This document shows positions 9,158-17,678 of a stretch of DNA of 64,000 nt, piece after piece; within the stretch, counting starts at the first letter, position 1, and each line of letters opens with the position of its first letter. The DNA comes from Demequina subtropica (lineage in GTDB: Bacteria; Actinomycetota; Actinomycetes; Actinomycetales; Demequinaceae): NCBI RefSeq assembly GCF_000971235.1, contig NZ_BBMB01000001.1, positions 200,006-264,005 on the forward strand, read 5' to 3'. Below the pieces are notes generated by a model. That model saw only the letters and a program-made list of their open reading frames with translations. It had not been told where the DNA came from and did not search any database. The translations under genes were made by a program, and so were the position numbers.

Positions 9158-11338
9158 CTACACCGACAGGCCGTGCGGCAGCGGCGCGCGGTGGACCACC
9201 TCGAGCCGGCGCGTCGGACGCGTGAGCGCGACGTAGAGGTCGCCGGGGCGCTCCGCGATCTCCGCGGGCTCCACCACCACCGCCACATCGAACTCGAGGC
9301 CCTTCGACTCGCGCGCCGTGTAGACGTCGACGGTCGCGGGCAGGGATCCGCGCAACGCGGCGTGCATCCGCGGCGGCGCGATCACGGCCACCAGGCCGCC
9401 TTCGCCCTCCGCGAAGACGCGCTCGTGCGCGCCCGCGATCCGCACGGTCTCCGCGACCGCATCGTCGGTGCGCGTGGCGGCGGTCGAGTCGTCGAGCTCC
9501 CGTGCCGCGCGCAGCTCGCTCACGGGGAGGCGCGCCGCCTTCGCGTACGCCTGAGCCGAGTCGGCGACCGCGGCGGGGATGCGGTAGGAGATGGTGAGCT
9601 CACGAAGCTCCCAGCCGGTCTGGAACAGCGGGTCCATCGTCTCGGGCCACCAGCGCGTGCCGGCGACGGACGTGGTCTGCGCGACGTCGCCCACGATCGT
9701 GAACGAGCGGGTGGGGCAGCGTCGGACCAGCATGCGCCACGCCATGGCGCTCAGCTCCTGCGCCTCGTCCACCACCACGTGGCCGTAGGTCCAGGTGCGA
9801 TCGCCGCGTGCGCGCTCGGCCACGGAGAGGCGCGCGGTGCCGCCCTTCATGCGGGACGCGAGGTCCTCGGCCGTCACCATGCCGCCGTCGCCGAACGTGT
9901 CGAGCACGTCCTTCGCGTACTGGATCTCCTCGGCGGAGGGCTCGTCGGCACGGCGTGCGCGGCCGCCGGGCAGGTCGCCGAGCAGCTCCGCGGCCTCGTC
10001 GAGCAGCGGCACGTCCGCCTCGGTGAACGGCGCGGAGGCGGGCCGCAGCAGCAGGTCGCGCTCGTCCTGCGGGAGCATGCGCGCGGCGTTGTCGAGCAGG
10101 TGCGGCTTGGAGAAGAGGTCGCGCAGCAGCTGCTCGGGGGTGAGCGGGAGCCAGCACAGGTTGATCGCGATGCGCACGTTGCGGTCGTCCCGCACGTCGC
10201 GCTCGAGCTCGAAGCGGTCCTCGTCCGAGTACACCTCGAGCTGCTCGACCAGCTGACGCGTGAGGCGACCGATCATGTCCTTCGCGAACACGGCTCGGGC
10301 CTCGTTGTGGGGGCGGCCGTCGCGGCGGGCGCGGCCCTGCGCGTCCTTGACGTCCGAGCGCTTGATCACGACGGTCCGGCCGTCGATGCGGATCTCACGG
10401 TCGGCGCGCGGCACGCGCTGGCGCTCGCGGACCGCCGCCTTGATCACGTCGGCCATCAGGGTGCGGCCCTTGATCTCGGCCGAGTCATCGGGCTCGACCG
10501 CGGTCGCCGCGACGCCGGGCACGAGCCCCGCGAGGGTCGTCGACACGGCGCCGGTCTCGCCGAGCGACGGCAGCACATGGTCGATGTAGCGCAGGAACGT
10601 CTTCGACGGGCCGATGAGGAGGACACCGCGCGACTCGAGCTGCTCGCGGTGGTGGTAGAGCAGGAACGCGGCGCGGTGGAGCGCGACGGCCGTCTTGCCG
10701 GAGCCGGGCCCGCCCTGGACCACGAGCGCGCCCGCCATGGGCGCGCGAATCACGGCGTCCTGCTCGGCCTGGATGGTCGCGACGATGTCGCCCATGCGGC
10801 CCGTGCGTCGCGCCCCGAGCGCGGCGAGGAGCGCGCCCTCGCCGGCGAGGGCCTCGTCTGCCCCCATCTCGCGCAGCGCGTCGACGTCCAGCACATCGTC
10901 CTCGACCGCCATGACGCGGCGACCCTGCGTCGTGAGGTGCCGACGGTTGACCACCGCGCCGGGGTTCGCCGCGGTCGCGGAGTAGAAGGCCCGCGCCGCG
11001 GGCGCGCGCCAGTCCGTGAGGAGCGGGACGTGCTCGGCGTCGGACAGGCCGATGCGGCCCACATAGAAGCGGTCGCCGTCGCGAAGATCGAGCCTGCCGA
11101 AGCACAGGCGGTCCTCGACGGCATCGAGCTGGGCGATGCGGTCCTCGTAGAGAGTCGCGAAGGCGTCGCGCTCCGAGCGGTTCTGCGGCGAGCCCGACGG
11201 GCCCTCCCTGCGGATCGCGGCGAGCCTGCCGGTCGCCTCGTCGCGCAACGCGTCGAGCCGCGAGTAGAGGCCGTCCACGACCTCCTGCTCGGGAGCAAGG
11301 CCGCTCCGCTCCGCCGTCAGTCCACGCTCGTTCGCCAT
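9158..11338 (-). CDS. HelD/HelR-type RNA polymerase recycling ATPase
   Basis: This 726-residue UvrD-like superfamily 1 ATPase has the HelD layout: an N-terminal coiled-coil arm (EQEVVDGLYSRLDALRDEATG), a TDWRAPAARAFYSA motif typical of HelD, Walker A GGPGSGKTAV near residue 208, a VVDEAQELSAMAW motif and a C-terminal YVALTRPTRRLEVVH. HelD proteins remove or recycle stalled RNA polymerase; the actinobacterial HelR branch can displace rifamycins. Whether this one gives resistance cannot be told from sequence. I chose the second ATG (11338), eight bases after GGAGGG; an ATG at 11344 is too close to it. It is divergent from the PAC2 gene. Confidence 0.9.
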   Translation of the reverse strand: MANERGLTAERSGLAPEQEVVDGLYSRLDALRDEATGRLAAIRREGPSGSPQNRSERDAFATLYEDRIAQLDAVEDRLCFGRLDLRDGDRFYVGRIGLSDAEHVPLLTDWRAPAARAFYSATAANPGAVVNRRHLTTQGRRVMAVEDDVLDVDALREMGADEALAGEGALLAALGARRTGRMGDIVATIQAEQDAVIRAPMAGALVVQGGPGSGKTAVALHRAAFLLYHHREQLESRGVLLIGPSKTFLRYIDHVLPSLGETGAVSTTLAGLVPGVAATAVEPDDSAEIKGRTLMADVIKAAVRERQRVPRADREIRIDGRTVVIKRSDVKDAQGRARRDGRPHNEARAVFAKDMIGRLTRQLVEQLEVYSDEDRFELERDVRDDRNVRIAINLCWLPLTPEQLLRDLFSKPHLLDNAARMLPQDERDLLLRPASAPFTEADVPLLDEAAELLGDLPGGRARRADEPSAEEIQYAKDVLDTFGDGGMVTAEDLASRMKGGTARLSVAERARGDRTWTYGHVVVDEAQELSAMAWRMLVRRCPTRSFTIVGDVAQTTSVAGTRWWPETMDPLFQTGWELRELTISYRIPAAVADSAQAYAKAARLPVSELRAARELDDSTAATRTDDAVAETVRIAGAHERVFAEGEGGLVAVIAPPRMHAALRGSLPATVDVYTARESKGLEFDVAVVVEPAEIAERPGDLYVALTRPTRRLEVVHRAPLPHGLSV

Positions 11339-11411
11339 CGGCATACCCTCCGCACGCCCTGTGTTGACGTCGGCAGGGCAGTCCCTCATTATCGCGCGTC
11401 TGCGGCGTGGT

Positions 11412-11440
11412 CGGAAGCACCCTCGCGTCGGATGTTTTCG
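11412..11440. repeat. Imperfect inverted repeat between divergent genes
   Basis: Arms 11412-11422 and 11430-11440 are separated by 7 bp. Eight of eleven positions pair and two more can form G-U pairs. It lies between the helD-type gene and the PAC2 gene and could be an operator or leader hairpin. Nothing ties it to a known regulator. Confidence 0.4.
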
Positions 11441-11493
11441 CGGAGGGCGAGAACAGGCGACGCGCACCACCGCGGGTGGAAGGATGGATGATC

Positions 11494-12417
11494 ATGGAAC
11501 GCACTCTGCTGACGTGGGACCCCGACGGCGTCGAGGCATGGGCCAAGGCCGCGCCCGAGCACGGCGCCGCGCTCCTCCATTCGCTGCGCGGCTTCATCGA
11601 CGCGGGCCGTGCGGGCGCGCTCGTGGCGGACCACATCCTCGAGATCGGCGAACCGGTGCGGATTGCCACCTTCGACATCGACCAGCTCCTCGACTACCGG
11701 TCGCGACGCCCGGAGATGACCTTCTCCGTGAACCAGTGGACGGCGTACGACGAGCCCCACCTCGCGCTCGACCTGGTCCGCGACCACGAGGACACGCCGT
11801 TCCTGCTCCTCCACGGCTTCGAGCCCGACATCCAGTGGGAGCGGTACATCGCCGCGGTGCGCGGCATCGTCGAGCGCCTCGGGGTGGGCCTCACGCTCGG
11901 CTCGCACGGGATCCCCATGGCCGTGCCGCACACGCGCGACCTCACGGCGACCATCCACGGCACGGATCCGGACCTGCTTCCCGACACGCCGACGATGTTC
12001 GGGACCGTGACGGTGCCCGCATCGGCGCAGAACCTTCTCGAGTACCGCTTCGGCCAGTGGGGGATCCCCGCCGTCAACGTGGCGGTCCACGTCCCGCACT
12101 ACCTCGCGCAGTCCTCGTATCCGCAGGCCGCGCAGCGCGCGCTGGAGGGCCTCGAGGACCTCTCCGGGCTCGACCTCGACCCCGGCGCTCTGGACGATGC
12201 GGCGGCTCGCGCGAGCGAGGAGATCGACCGCCAGCTCGCGGAGAGCGAGGAGGTCCAAGCGCTGGTAGAGGCCCTGGAGAACCAGTACGACGCGTTCCAC
12301 GAGGCCCGCGGTCAGGGGCTCCCTCTGGAGGGTGGGCTGCCCTCCGCGGACGAGATCGCGGCGGAGTTCGAGAAGTTCCTGCAACAGGAGCGAAGGGATC
12401 CCCCCACGACGCCCTGA
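11494..12417 (+). CDS. PAC2 family protein
   Basis: This 307-residue protein belongs to the PAC2 (proteasome assembly chaperone 2-like) family that is common in actinobacteria. Visible marks are FLLLHGFEPDIQWERYI, TLGSHGIPMAVPHTR and NLLEYRFGQWGIPAVNVAVHVPHYLAQSSYPQAA-type segments, quoted in part here, and an acidic helical C-terminus. The ATG at 11494 lies ten bases after GGAAGG; an in-frame ATG at 11488 is too close. It is transcribed away from the HelD-type gene. The cellular role in actinobacteria is not established; a link to the proteasome is family inference only. Confidence 0.88.
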   Translation: MERTLLTWDPDGVEAWAKAAPEHGAALLHSLRGFIDAGRAGALVADHILEIGEPVRIATFDIDQLLDYRSRRPEMTFSVNQWTAYDEPHLALDLVRDHEDTPFLLLHGFEPDIQWERYIAAVRGIVERLGVGLTLGSHGIPMAVPHTRDLTATIHGTDPDLLPDTPTMFGTVTVPASAQNLLEYRFGQWGIPAVNVAVHVPHYLAQSSYPQAAQRALEGLEDLSGLDLDPGALDDAAARASEEIDRQLAESEEVQALVEALENQYDAFHEARGQGLPLEGGLPSADEIAAEFEKFLQQERRDPPTTP

Positions 12418-12462
12418 TTTCTGCCACACTGGCCCCGGTTGCAAGAACGTAGTGTGCAAGAA

Positions 12463-12558
12463 CCTGTCTTAGGGGTGGGGACGCGGCATTGCGGCGACAA
12501 GGCGCGGCACGGTGTCACGCCTTCCCGTCACCCGGGCTTGAAGGTTAGGAAAGACAGG
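12463..12558 (+). promoter_or_regulatory. Cold-shock gene leader with long-range inverted repeat
   Basis: In the 142-base region before the cold-shock gene, CCTGTCTT (12463-12470) is the exact complement of AAGACAGG (12551-12558), which ends two bases before the ATG and adjoins the purine-rich ribosome-binding region. Pairing in RNA would place the start region at the base of a stem. A tandem TGCAAGAAC also occurs at 12440 and 12456. Structured leaders are typical of csp mRNAs; this particular structure is inferred. Confidence 0.45.
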
Positions 12559-12559
12559 C

Positions 12560-12763
12560 ATGGCACAGGGCTCTGTGAAGTGGTTCAACGCGGAGAAGGG
12601 CTACGGCTTCATCGCGCAGGACGGCGGCGGCGCGGACGTGTTCGTCCACTACTCGGCGATCGAGACCGACGGCTACCGCACCCTCGAGGAGGCGCAGCGC
12701 GTCGAGTTCGAGGTCACCAACGGTCCGAAGGGCCCGCAGGCGGAGCAGGTTCGCCCGCTCTGA
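12560..12763 (+). CDS. Cold-shock protein
   Basis: This is a 67-residue single cold-shock domain protein, an RNA chaperone that binds single strands. RNP1 (KGYGFIAQD) and RNP2 (VFVHYSAI) are intact, and the length equals the CspA family standard. The start [10 protein letters not shown] is unambiguous. It is monocistronic, with a structured leader upstream and a strong hairpin terminator 20 bases downstream, so its level is probably set by mRNA structure and stability. Confidence 0.98.
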   Translation: MAQGSVKWFNAEKGYGFIAQDGGGADVFVHYSAIETDGYRTLEEAQRVEFEVTNGPKGPQAEQVRPL

Positions 12764-12783
12764 TCCGACCGGGATCCGATCCA

Positions 12784-12816
12784 CGAAGGCCGTCGCCCAT
12801 TGGGCGGCGGCCTTCG
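12784..12816 (+). terminator. Rho-independent-type terminator of the cold-shock gene
   Basis: A 15-bp stem (12784-12798 with 12802-12816, one T-G pair) has a 3-base loop and is followed by TCGTTCCC. It ends the cold-shock transcript and also faces the convergent spermidine-synthase-like gene. Confidence 0.85.
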
Positions 12817-12861
12817 TCGTTCCCGGGCCGGCACCGCGCGGCGGCCTTCGTCGTCCCCGGG
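12804..12861. repeat. 24-bp direct repeat of the terminator 3' arm
   Basis: GCGGCGGCCTTCGTCGTTCC-type sequence occurs at 12804-12827 and again at 12838-12861, with 23 of 24 bases identical (period 34 bp). The second copy holds only the 3' half of the terminator stem, so it looks like a local duplication. Confidence 0.75.
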
Positions 12862-12869
12862 ACGATGCG

Positions 12870-13649
12870 TCAGCCGGCCCAGTCGAGCCTGATGCCCGTC
12901 GGCAGCGGAGCCGACGCGGCGTAGCGACGCAGCGCGTCCACATCCAGCCGGTCGTCGGCGGGGCCCGCGATCACCACGTTGCCGCGGCGCCGTCCCTTGA
13001 GGACGGCATGCTCGCCGATCGCGAGCACGTCGCCGAGCACCTCCCGCGCAGCCGCGGTGTCCGCAGCCGCGCCGGGCGCGCCGGGGCGGGTGCCCACGTT
13101 CGCGAGCACGAGCCCTCCGGGCCTCAGCGTCCGCGCCGCGTGCGCCCACCATTCGGTCGAGGCGAGGGCGGCGGGAGTCTCGTCTCCCGCGAAGGCGTCG
13201 CGCACCACCAGGTCGAGGCTCGCATCGCGCCGCGACGTCACCGCCTCGAGACCGTCCTGCGCACGGATGCGCAGGCGCGGGGCGCGGGGGAGGTCCCACC
13301 ACTGCCGCACGAGCTCGGGGAGCGTGGAGTCGATGTCCACGGCGATGTGGCCCGAGTCGGGGAGGCGATGCGCGAGGTGGCGCGGGAACGCGCAGGCCGC
13401 CGCACCCACGTGCAGCGCGAGCATGCGCTCGGGACGCGCCCAGGCCGTGACGATCGCGGAGAGGTGGCGCATGTACTCGAACGCGAGGTATTCAGGGTCG
13501 GGATCCAGCGGCGAGCTGGGAACCCCGTTGACCCACAGGAACGTTGTCCCATCGGGCTCGTCACGCAGCTCCGCGACGCCGGTCGCGATGGGGAACTCGA
13601 CTCCTCGCGGTACCTCCGGTGCGATGCGGTCGGTGCGCTGACGGGCCAT
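12870..13649 (-). CDS. Spermidine-synthase-like methyltransferase-fold protein
   Basis: This 259-residue protein has the Rossmann fold of spermidine synthases: a YLAFEYMRHL segment, an ALHVGAAACAFPRHLA nucleotide-site loop, IAVDID (acidic residue after beta 2), LVVRDAF and LRPGGLVLANVG. The glycine loop is GAAAC, not the canonical GGGxG, so true aminopropyltransferase activity is doubtful; such SpeE-like proteins are widespread in actinobacteria. I chose MARQRTDR at 13649 because sequence before it does not look conserved. It faces the cold-shock gene and is divergent from the DUF3040 gene. Confidence 0.78.
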   Translation of the reverse strand: MARQRTDRIAPEVPRGVEFPIATGVAELRDEPDGTTFLWVNGVPSSPLDPDPEYLAFEYMRHLSAIVTAWARPERMLALHVGAAACAFPRHLAHRLPDSGHIAVDIDSTLPELVRQWWDLPRAPRLRIRAQDGLEAVTSRRDASLDLVVRDAFAGDETPAALASTEWWAHAARTLRPGGLVLANVGTRPGAPGAAADTAAAREVLGDVLAIGEHAVLKGRRRGNVVIAGPADDRLDVDALRRYAASAPLPTGIRLDWAG

Positions 13650-13731
13650 GGGGCTCACCCTAGACGCTCGTCTGGTACGCGGGACCCGCGACCGATAGAC
13701 TTGATCCACGGTGCACTGGAAGGAGGGCGCG

Positions 13732-14097
13732 ATGCCGCTGTCGGAATACGAGCAGCGCGTGCTCGAGCAGCTTGAGAGGGACCTCGGATCGGATCCCAAG
13801 CTCGGCTCGGCCATGGCGCGCGCTTCGCGCCCGCGGGGACGCTACGTGTGGGCGGGGTTCGGCGTCGTCGCCGGGCTCGGCATCGTCGTGACCGGTGCCG
13901 TCACACAGCTCGTGATCGTGGGTATCGCGGGCTTCGTGGTGATGCTCGCCGCGGCGATCTGGGCGCTCATCGCGCCGCGCCCCACCGTCGCTCCGCAGAG
14001 CCCGGGCCGCGCAGCCGGCCGGCGCAAGGCGGACAAGGGCTTCATGACGCGGATGGAGGAGCGCTTCGAGCGCCGCCGCGAGCAGGGCGACCTCTAG
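13732..14097 (+). CDS. DUF3040 membrane protein
   Basis: This 121-residue DUF3040 protein has an N-terminal MPLSEYEQRVLEQLERDL signature followed by two membrane segments (about residues 35-53 and 58-76) and a basic cytoplasmic tail. AAGGAGGG lies 6-7 bases before the ATG at 13732; an upstream GTG (13711) has no ribosome site. DUF3040 genes regularly lie just before mraZ in Micrococcales; here a minus-strand operon intervenes. Function is unknown; proximity to dcw suggests an envelope or division role. Confidence 0.88.
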   Translation: MPLSEYEQRVLEQLERDLGSDPKLGSAMARASRPRGRYVWAGFGVVAGLGIVVTGAVTQLVIVGIAGFVVMLAAAIWALIAPRPTVAPQSPGRAAGRRKADKGFMTRMEERFERRREQGDL

Positions 14098-14133
14098 TTT
14101 CTGTAATTCCGTTCCTTGCGAACGTGTTGCGCT

Positions 14134-14165
14134 GACGTGACCACGGCCGAGGCCGTGGTCACGTC
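14134..14165. terminator. Perfect 15-bp hairpin terminator
   Basis: Arms 14134-14148 and 14151-14165 are exact complements with a 2-base centre, followed by GTTTCTG. It lies between the 3' ends of the DUF3040 gene and the transglutaminase gene and can serve both directions. Confidence 0.85.
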
Positions 14166-14249
14166 GTTTCTGCGCGTGGCCGGGTTCGAGGCCGTGGTCA
14201 CGTCGTTTCTGCGCGTGGCCGGGTTCGAGGCCGTGGTCGCCTCGTCCTG
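14149..14249. repeat. 39-bp tandem repeat, 2.6 copies
   Basis: The unit beginning GAGGCCGTGGTCACGTCG occupies 14149-14187 and 14188-14226 identically, with a diverged partial third copy at 14227-14249. Each unit carries the 3' arm of the terminator hairpin plus a T-rich stretch and GCGCGTGGCCGGGTTC. It fills nearly the whole gap between two convergent genes. Confidence 0.9.
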
Positions 14250-14265
14250 AACTTGCCTGCGCGAG

Positions 14266-16425
14266 CTAGGCGTCGACGCGCGAGCGGGCCCCGCGGTCCG
14301 ACTCCTTGGCTGCGTCGACGATGGTCGTGACCCATAGGCTCATCTGCTCCGCGGTGGCCTCCGTGCCACGGGGGGCGTAGCGATGATCCTCGACCGCGGT
14401 CCGGAGGGACGCGAGCGCGGCCCGCGCCTCGTCGCCGAGCTCGGGACCTTCGCCCACGATCCACTGCTCCGCCTCCGCGGGGGTGAGGGTCTCGTCCCCG
14501 GCACGGGCACCCAGGCCGCGGCGCAGGAAGGCCCATGCGCTCTCGGGATCCTGGATCGCGCCGCGGCGCGCGCGCCTCCCGGCCCACACGGCGCCTGCGA
14601 CGGACAGCAGGAGCACGGGGATCAGCGTGAGCAGCCACGGCGACCACCCCGAGTCGCTCGCCGCCGCGACCGGCGCCGGTGCGGGGGCCGTCGTCGGGGC
14701 CTGCTGCTGCGGGAGCACCGTGGACCGCGGGTTGGGCTCATCGACCAGCGGGTTCTGCGGGACCGAGACCTCGGGAGTCGCGTAGACGGGTCGCGCTCCG
14801 GTCTGCACGGCGGGCGTCGGCTCGAAGCGGACCCAGCCGTGCCCGGGGAAGTAGAGCTCGGGCCACGCGTGCGCATCCCGGCCCCGGACCACGTAGCGCT
14901 CGCCGTCCTGGACGCCGCCCAGGAAGCCGACCGCCATACGTGCAGGGATCCCGAGCGTGCGGGCCATCACCACCATCGTGGTCGCGAACTGGACGCAGTA
15001 GCCGCGCCGGTCCTCGAGGAACGTCGAGACGGCGTCGTCGCCGTTCGGCGCGACCTCCGTGTCGTAGACGAACCGGGGTCCGCGAAGATACTCCTGAAGC
15101 CTCAGCGCCATCTCGAAGCGGTCCGCGGCGCCATCGGTCTGGGCGACGGCGATGGCGCGGATCGCGTCGATGTCCATGCGCTCGTTGAGATCGAGGTAGC
15201 GCGCGGGCACCGCGTCGTCGCCCCCCGCCTCGATCAGGGCGTCGCTCGCACGGAGCTGTTCCTCCGTGGTGTAGCCGGTCGCCTTGCGGACCGTGTACGA
15301 GAGCCCGCGGGTCCCCTCGGCGCGGTCGACCAGGACCTCGTCCGTCGACGCGTCGTAGCGCCACTCGACGCCCGCGGCGAGCGAGCGCGGGGCGGAGGGC
15401 ACGGGGACGCGCGTCTCGCTTAGGTTGCCGATCGAGATCTGGACGGTGCCCGGGTCGCTCAGCGACGCCGATGCGAGCGCCTCGGGCCAGAGCACGCCGT
15501 TCGCCGCGACGGTGTCGCCCTCGGGGTCGCGGTCCCACCGGGTGCCGTCGAACGTCCCGAACGAGTACGCCCGCAGCACGTCGAGCCGTCCGTCGGTCGA
15601 GGTGTACGCGAGCACCGGCTCCGCGGAGCGCGTGGTGAGCGAGTCGCGCAGGTCGATCTCCAGGTCGAGCCTCGAGGAGCCGCCGAGCGAGGCCGGCAGC
15701 GCGATGCGGGGCATCTGGCCCCAGCCCGGCCCGCCGATCGCGAGCGGCGCGGCCCCGAGGCCGACCACGAGGGTGAGCGCGATCGCGAGCGCCGCGATCC
15801 CCGCCGGAGCGGGCGCCGCGCCCTCGCGCGCGCGGGCACGCCACGCGCCGCGCTCGCTGCGCCGCGACAGCGCGACCACCCCGAGCCATGCCGCGATGGT
15901 GCCCGCGAGCGCGAGCGTGGGCACCTTCCTCTCCAGCGTGAGCGCGGGCAGCCACGGGATGAGGAGGATGAACCCCGAGGTCGCGGCGAGCCCGGCGCCC
16001 ACGGCCACGGCGTCCACAGCGAGCATCAGGGCGAGCGCGCCGGCGGCGATCGCGCCCGCGAGCTCGGGGGTCACGGTCGCGGGGGCGACGGTCGCCTCGG
16101 CGTAGGCCACCGCCTCGCGAGCGATCGTGGCGACCGCGGCGGGTGTTCCCGGGCCCGGCAGCCAGCGGATCCCGCCGTCGTCCGCGGGCACATAGGCGAC
16201 CATGAGCAGCCATGCCGCGGCGATCCCGCCCGCGAGCGTGGGGATGAAGGGGCGGGCTGTCGCGAGGCGCGTCAGGACGATGACGGTCGTCGTCGCGATC
16301 ATGATCGCCGCCAGAGGCGCGAGCCAGGCCCCGAAGGTCACGAGCCCCGAGAGGCCGGTGACCCCGAGCCCCGCCGCCACGGCAGCGAGCGGGGTCGCGG
16401 CGAGCCGCCAGCGTGCCGCGCTCAC
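14266..16425 (-). CDS. TgpA-like membrane transglutaminase
   Basis: This 719-residue protein has about six N-terminal membrane helices (residues 10-190), a large extracytoplasmic region with a transglutaminase core (RRGYCVQFATTM with the nucleophilic Cys, GRDAHAWPELYFPGHGW with His and Asp), a Pro/Ala-rich linker, one more membrane segment (WSPWLLTLIPVLLLSV) and a cytoplasmic tail. It is the third gene of a MoxR-DUF58-TgpA operon; such operons are widespread and suspected to act on the envelope, but the substrate is unknown. The GTG start at 16425 overlaps the DUF58 stop (GTGA). It ends at the 39-bp repeat. Confidence 0.92.
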   Translation of the reverse strand: MSAARWRLAATPLAAVAAGLGVTGLSGLVTFGAWLAPLAAIMIATTTVIVLTRLATARPFIPTLAGGIAAAWLLMVAYVPADDGGIRWLPGPGTPAAVATIAREAVAYAEATVAPATVTPELAGAIAAGALALMLAVDAVAVGAGLAATSGFILLIPWLPALTLERKVPTLALAGTIAAWLGVVALSRRSERGAWRARAREGAAPAPAGIAALAIALTLVVGLGAAPLAIGGPGWGQMPRIALPASLGGSSRLDLEIDLRDSLTTRSAEPVLAYTSTDGRLDVLRAYSFGTFDGTRWDRDPEGDTVAANGVLWPEALASASLSDPGTVQISIGNLSETRVPVPSAPRSLAAGVEWRYDASTDEVLVDRAEGTRGLSYTVRKATGYTTEEQLRASDALIEAGGDDAVPARYLDLNERMDIDAIRAIAVAQTDGAADRFEMALRLQEYLRGPRFVYDTEVAPNGDDAVSTFLEDRRGYCVQFATTMVVMARTLGIPARMAVGFLGGVQDGERYVVRGRDAHAWPELYFPGHGWVRFEPTPAVQTGARPVYATPEVSVPQNPLVDEPNPRSTVLPQQQAPTTAPAPAPVAAASDSGWSPWLLTLIPVLLLSVAGAVWAGRRARRGAIQDPESAWAFLRRGLGARAGDETLTPAEAEQWIVGEGPELGDEARAALASLRTAVEDHRYAPRGTEATAEQMSLWVTTIVDAAKESDRGARSRVDA

Positions 16426-17678
16426 AGCGCCTCCTCCGTGAGGAGCCGGGTCCACGCCTCGGTGAGACCCTCGGGCTCCTCGGACACGATGGCGGTCCAG
16501 CCGGCGCCGCGCAGGGCGGCGACCGTGCGGTCCGCGCGTCCGCGGGCCGCAGTCGGGCACCGGACCAGCGCCCACGCGCGCCCGCCGTCGCCCAGCGGGG
16601 CGAGAGCGCGCAGCGCGGTGGGTCCGAGCGGCTCGACGATCGCGACGATGACGTCGCTGCGGTCGGCGCCGAGCATGCGCGCGCCCGCGGCGAGAGCCAG
16701 ATCCGCATCGGCCGAGCTGTCGCTCGCCGCGAGGTCGAGCGTCGCGTCGAGCAGGGTGGCGCGCGCGGATTCCGCCGCGCGACCGTGCGTGTCGTGGACG
16801 CTGGTCGCCTCGGCGCCCGCGATGAGGCGGACGGGGTGCCCGGCCTCCACCACCGAGAGCGCGACCGACGCGGCGGCGGTGATCGACCACTCCAGGGCCC
16901 GTGCCGAGGGCGCGAGCCCCAGCAGGACGCTGGCCGAGGTGCGTCCCTGCTGCTCCTCGGACCGGACCAGCAGGGTCCCGCGGCGTGCGGACGAGGCCCA
17001 GTGGACCCGGCGGAGGTCGTCCCCGTCGCGGTAGTCGCGCAGGGAGACGTCGTCGGCGGCAGGCGTGCGCGCGCCGATGTGTGCGCGGTCCGCCGCGCCC
17101 ATGAGCTCTCCTGCGCTCGCGGCCAGGTCGACGACCGCCGGCCAGACGGCCACCTCATGGGGTCCGCCGACGGGGCGATCGGTCCAGGCCAGCCCGAACG
17201 GATCGGTGGCGCGCGCGAGCGCCGGGCCGAGGAGCCACCGGCCGCGGCGCATCGGGTCGAGCCGGTAGCGCAGCTCGATGCCCCCGCGGCGTCGCGAGAT
17301 CGCGGCGCGTGTCGCCCCGCCTCCGGTGAGCTCGGCCGCGGCCTGCTCACGCAGCCGCAGGCGCTGCGCGATGCGGCCCTGCACGTCGACGCGCACGACC
17401 ACCTCGCCGGGCGTGCCCGCGCTCAAGGTCGCGGGTGTGATCTCGCGCACCACGCGCGTCACGCGCGTCCGCGTCGCGATGACCTGTGCGGCGATGGTCG
17501 CCGCGCCGATCGCGACGGCGGCGAGCACCGTGCCGGCGATGAGCACCAGGGGAGCGGACGCGAATCCGACCCCGACGATCAAGAGCGCGCCCCCGGCCGC
17601 CGCGAGGCCGACGCCGCGGGACAGGATCGCCGTCTCCGCGCCGTCGGTACGGCGCGACGCGGAGCGCAGCCTCCTCAT
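16422..17678 (-). CDS. DUF58 domain protein
   Basis: This 418-residue protein has two N-terminal membrane helices (about residues 20-65), then a beta-rich segment and the DUF58 domain with the hallmark YRDGDDLRRVHWASSAR near residue 210, followed by a von Willebrand-A-like portion. DUF58 proteins travel with MoxR AAA ATPases and transglutaminases, presumably as a metal-site chaperone target; this is family inference. Its ATG overlaps the moxR stop (ATGA) and its stop overlaps the transglutaminase GTG, so the three are translationally coupled. Confidence 0.93.
   Translation of the reverse strand: MRRLRSASRRTDGAETAILSRGVGLAAAGGALLIVGVGFASAPLVLIAGTVLAAVAIGAATIAAQVIATRTRVTRVVREITPATLSAGTPGEVVVRVDVQGRIAQRLRLREQAAAELTGGGATRAAISRRRGGIELRYRLDPMRRGRWLLGPALARATDPFGLAWTDRPVGGPHEVAVWPAVVDLAASAGELMGAADRAHIGARTPAADDVSLRDYRDGDDLRRVHWASSARRGTLLVRSEEQQGRTSASVLLGLAPSARALEWSITAAASVALSVVEAGHPVRLIAGAEATSVHDTHGRAAESARATLLDATLDLAASDSSADADLALAAGARMLGADRSDVIVAIVEPLGPTALRALAPLGDGGRAWALVRCPTAARGRADRTVAALRGAGWTAIVSEEPEGLTEAWTRLLTEEAL

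Noticed and set aside
14176-14226. tRNA-like GGGTTCGAG within the repeat
   Set aside because: No acceptor stem, D-arm or anticodon arm can be formed around it.
14149-14249. CRISPR-like appearance of the 39-bp repeats
   Set aside because: Units are directly adjacent without unique spacers, number under three, and no cas genes are nearby.
14738-17350. 870-residue minus-strand frame overlapping the transglutaminase and DUF58 genes
   Set aside because: Shadow frame with Arg/Ser/Pro bias and no motif, whereas the +1-shifted frames hold complete DUF58 and transglutaminase domains.
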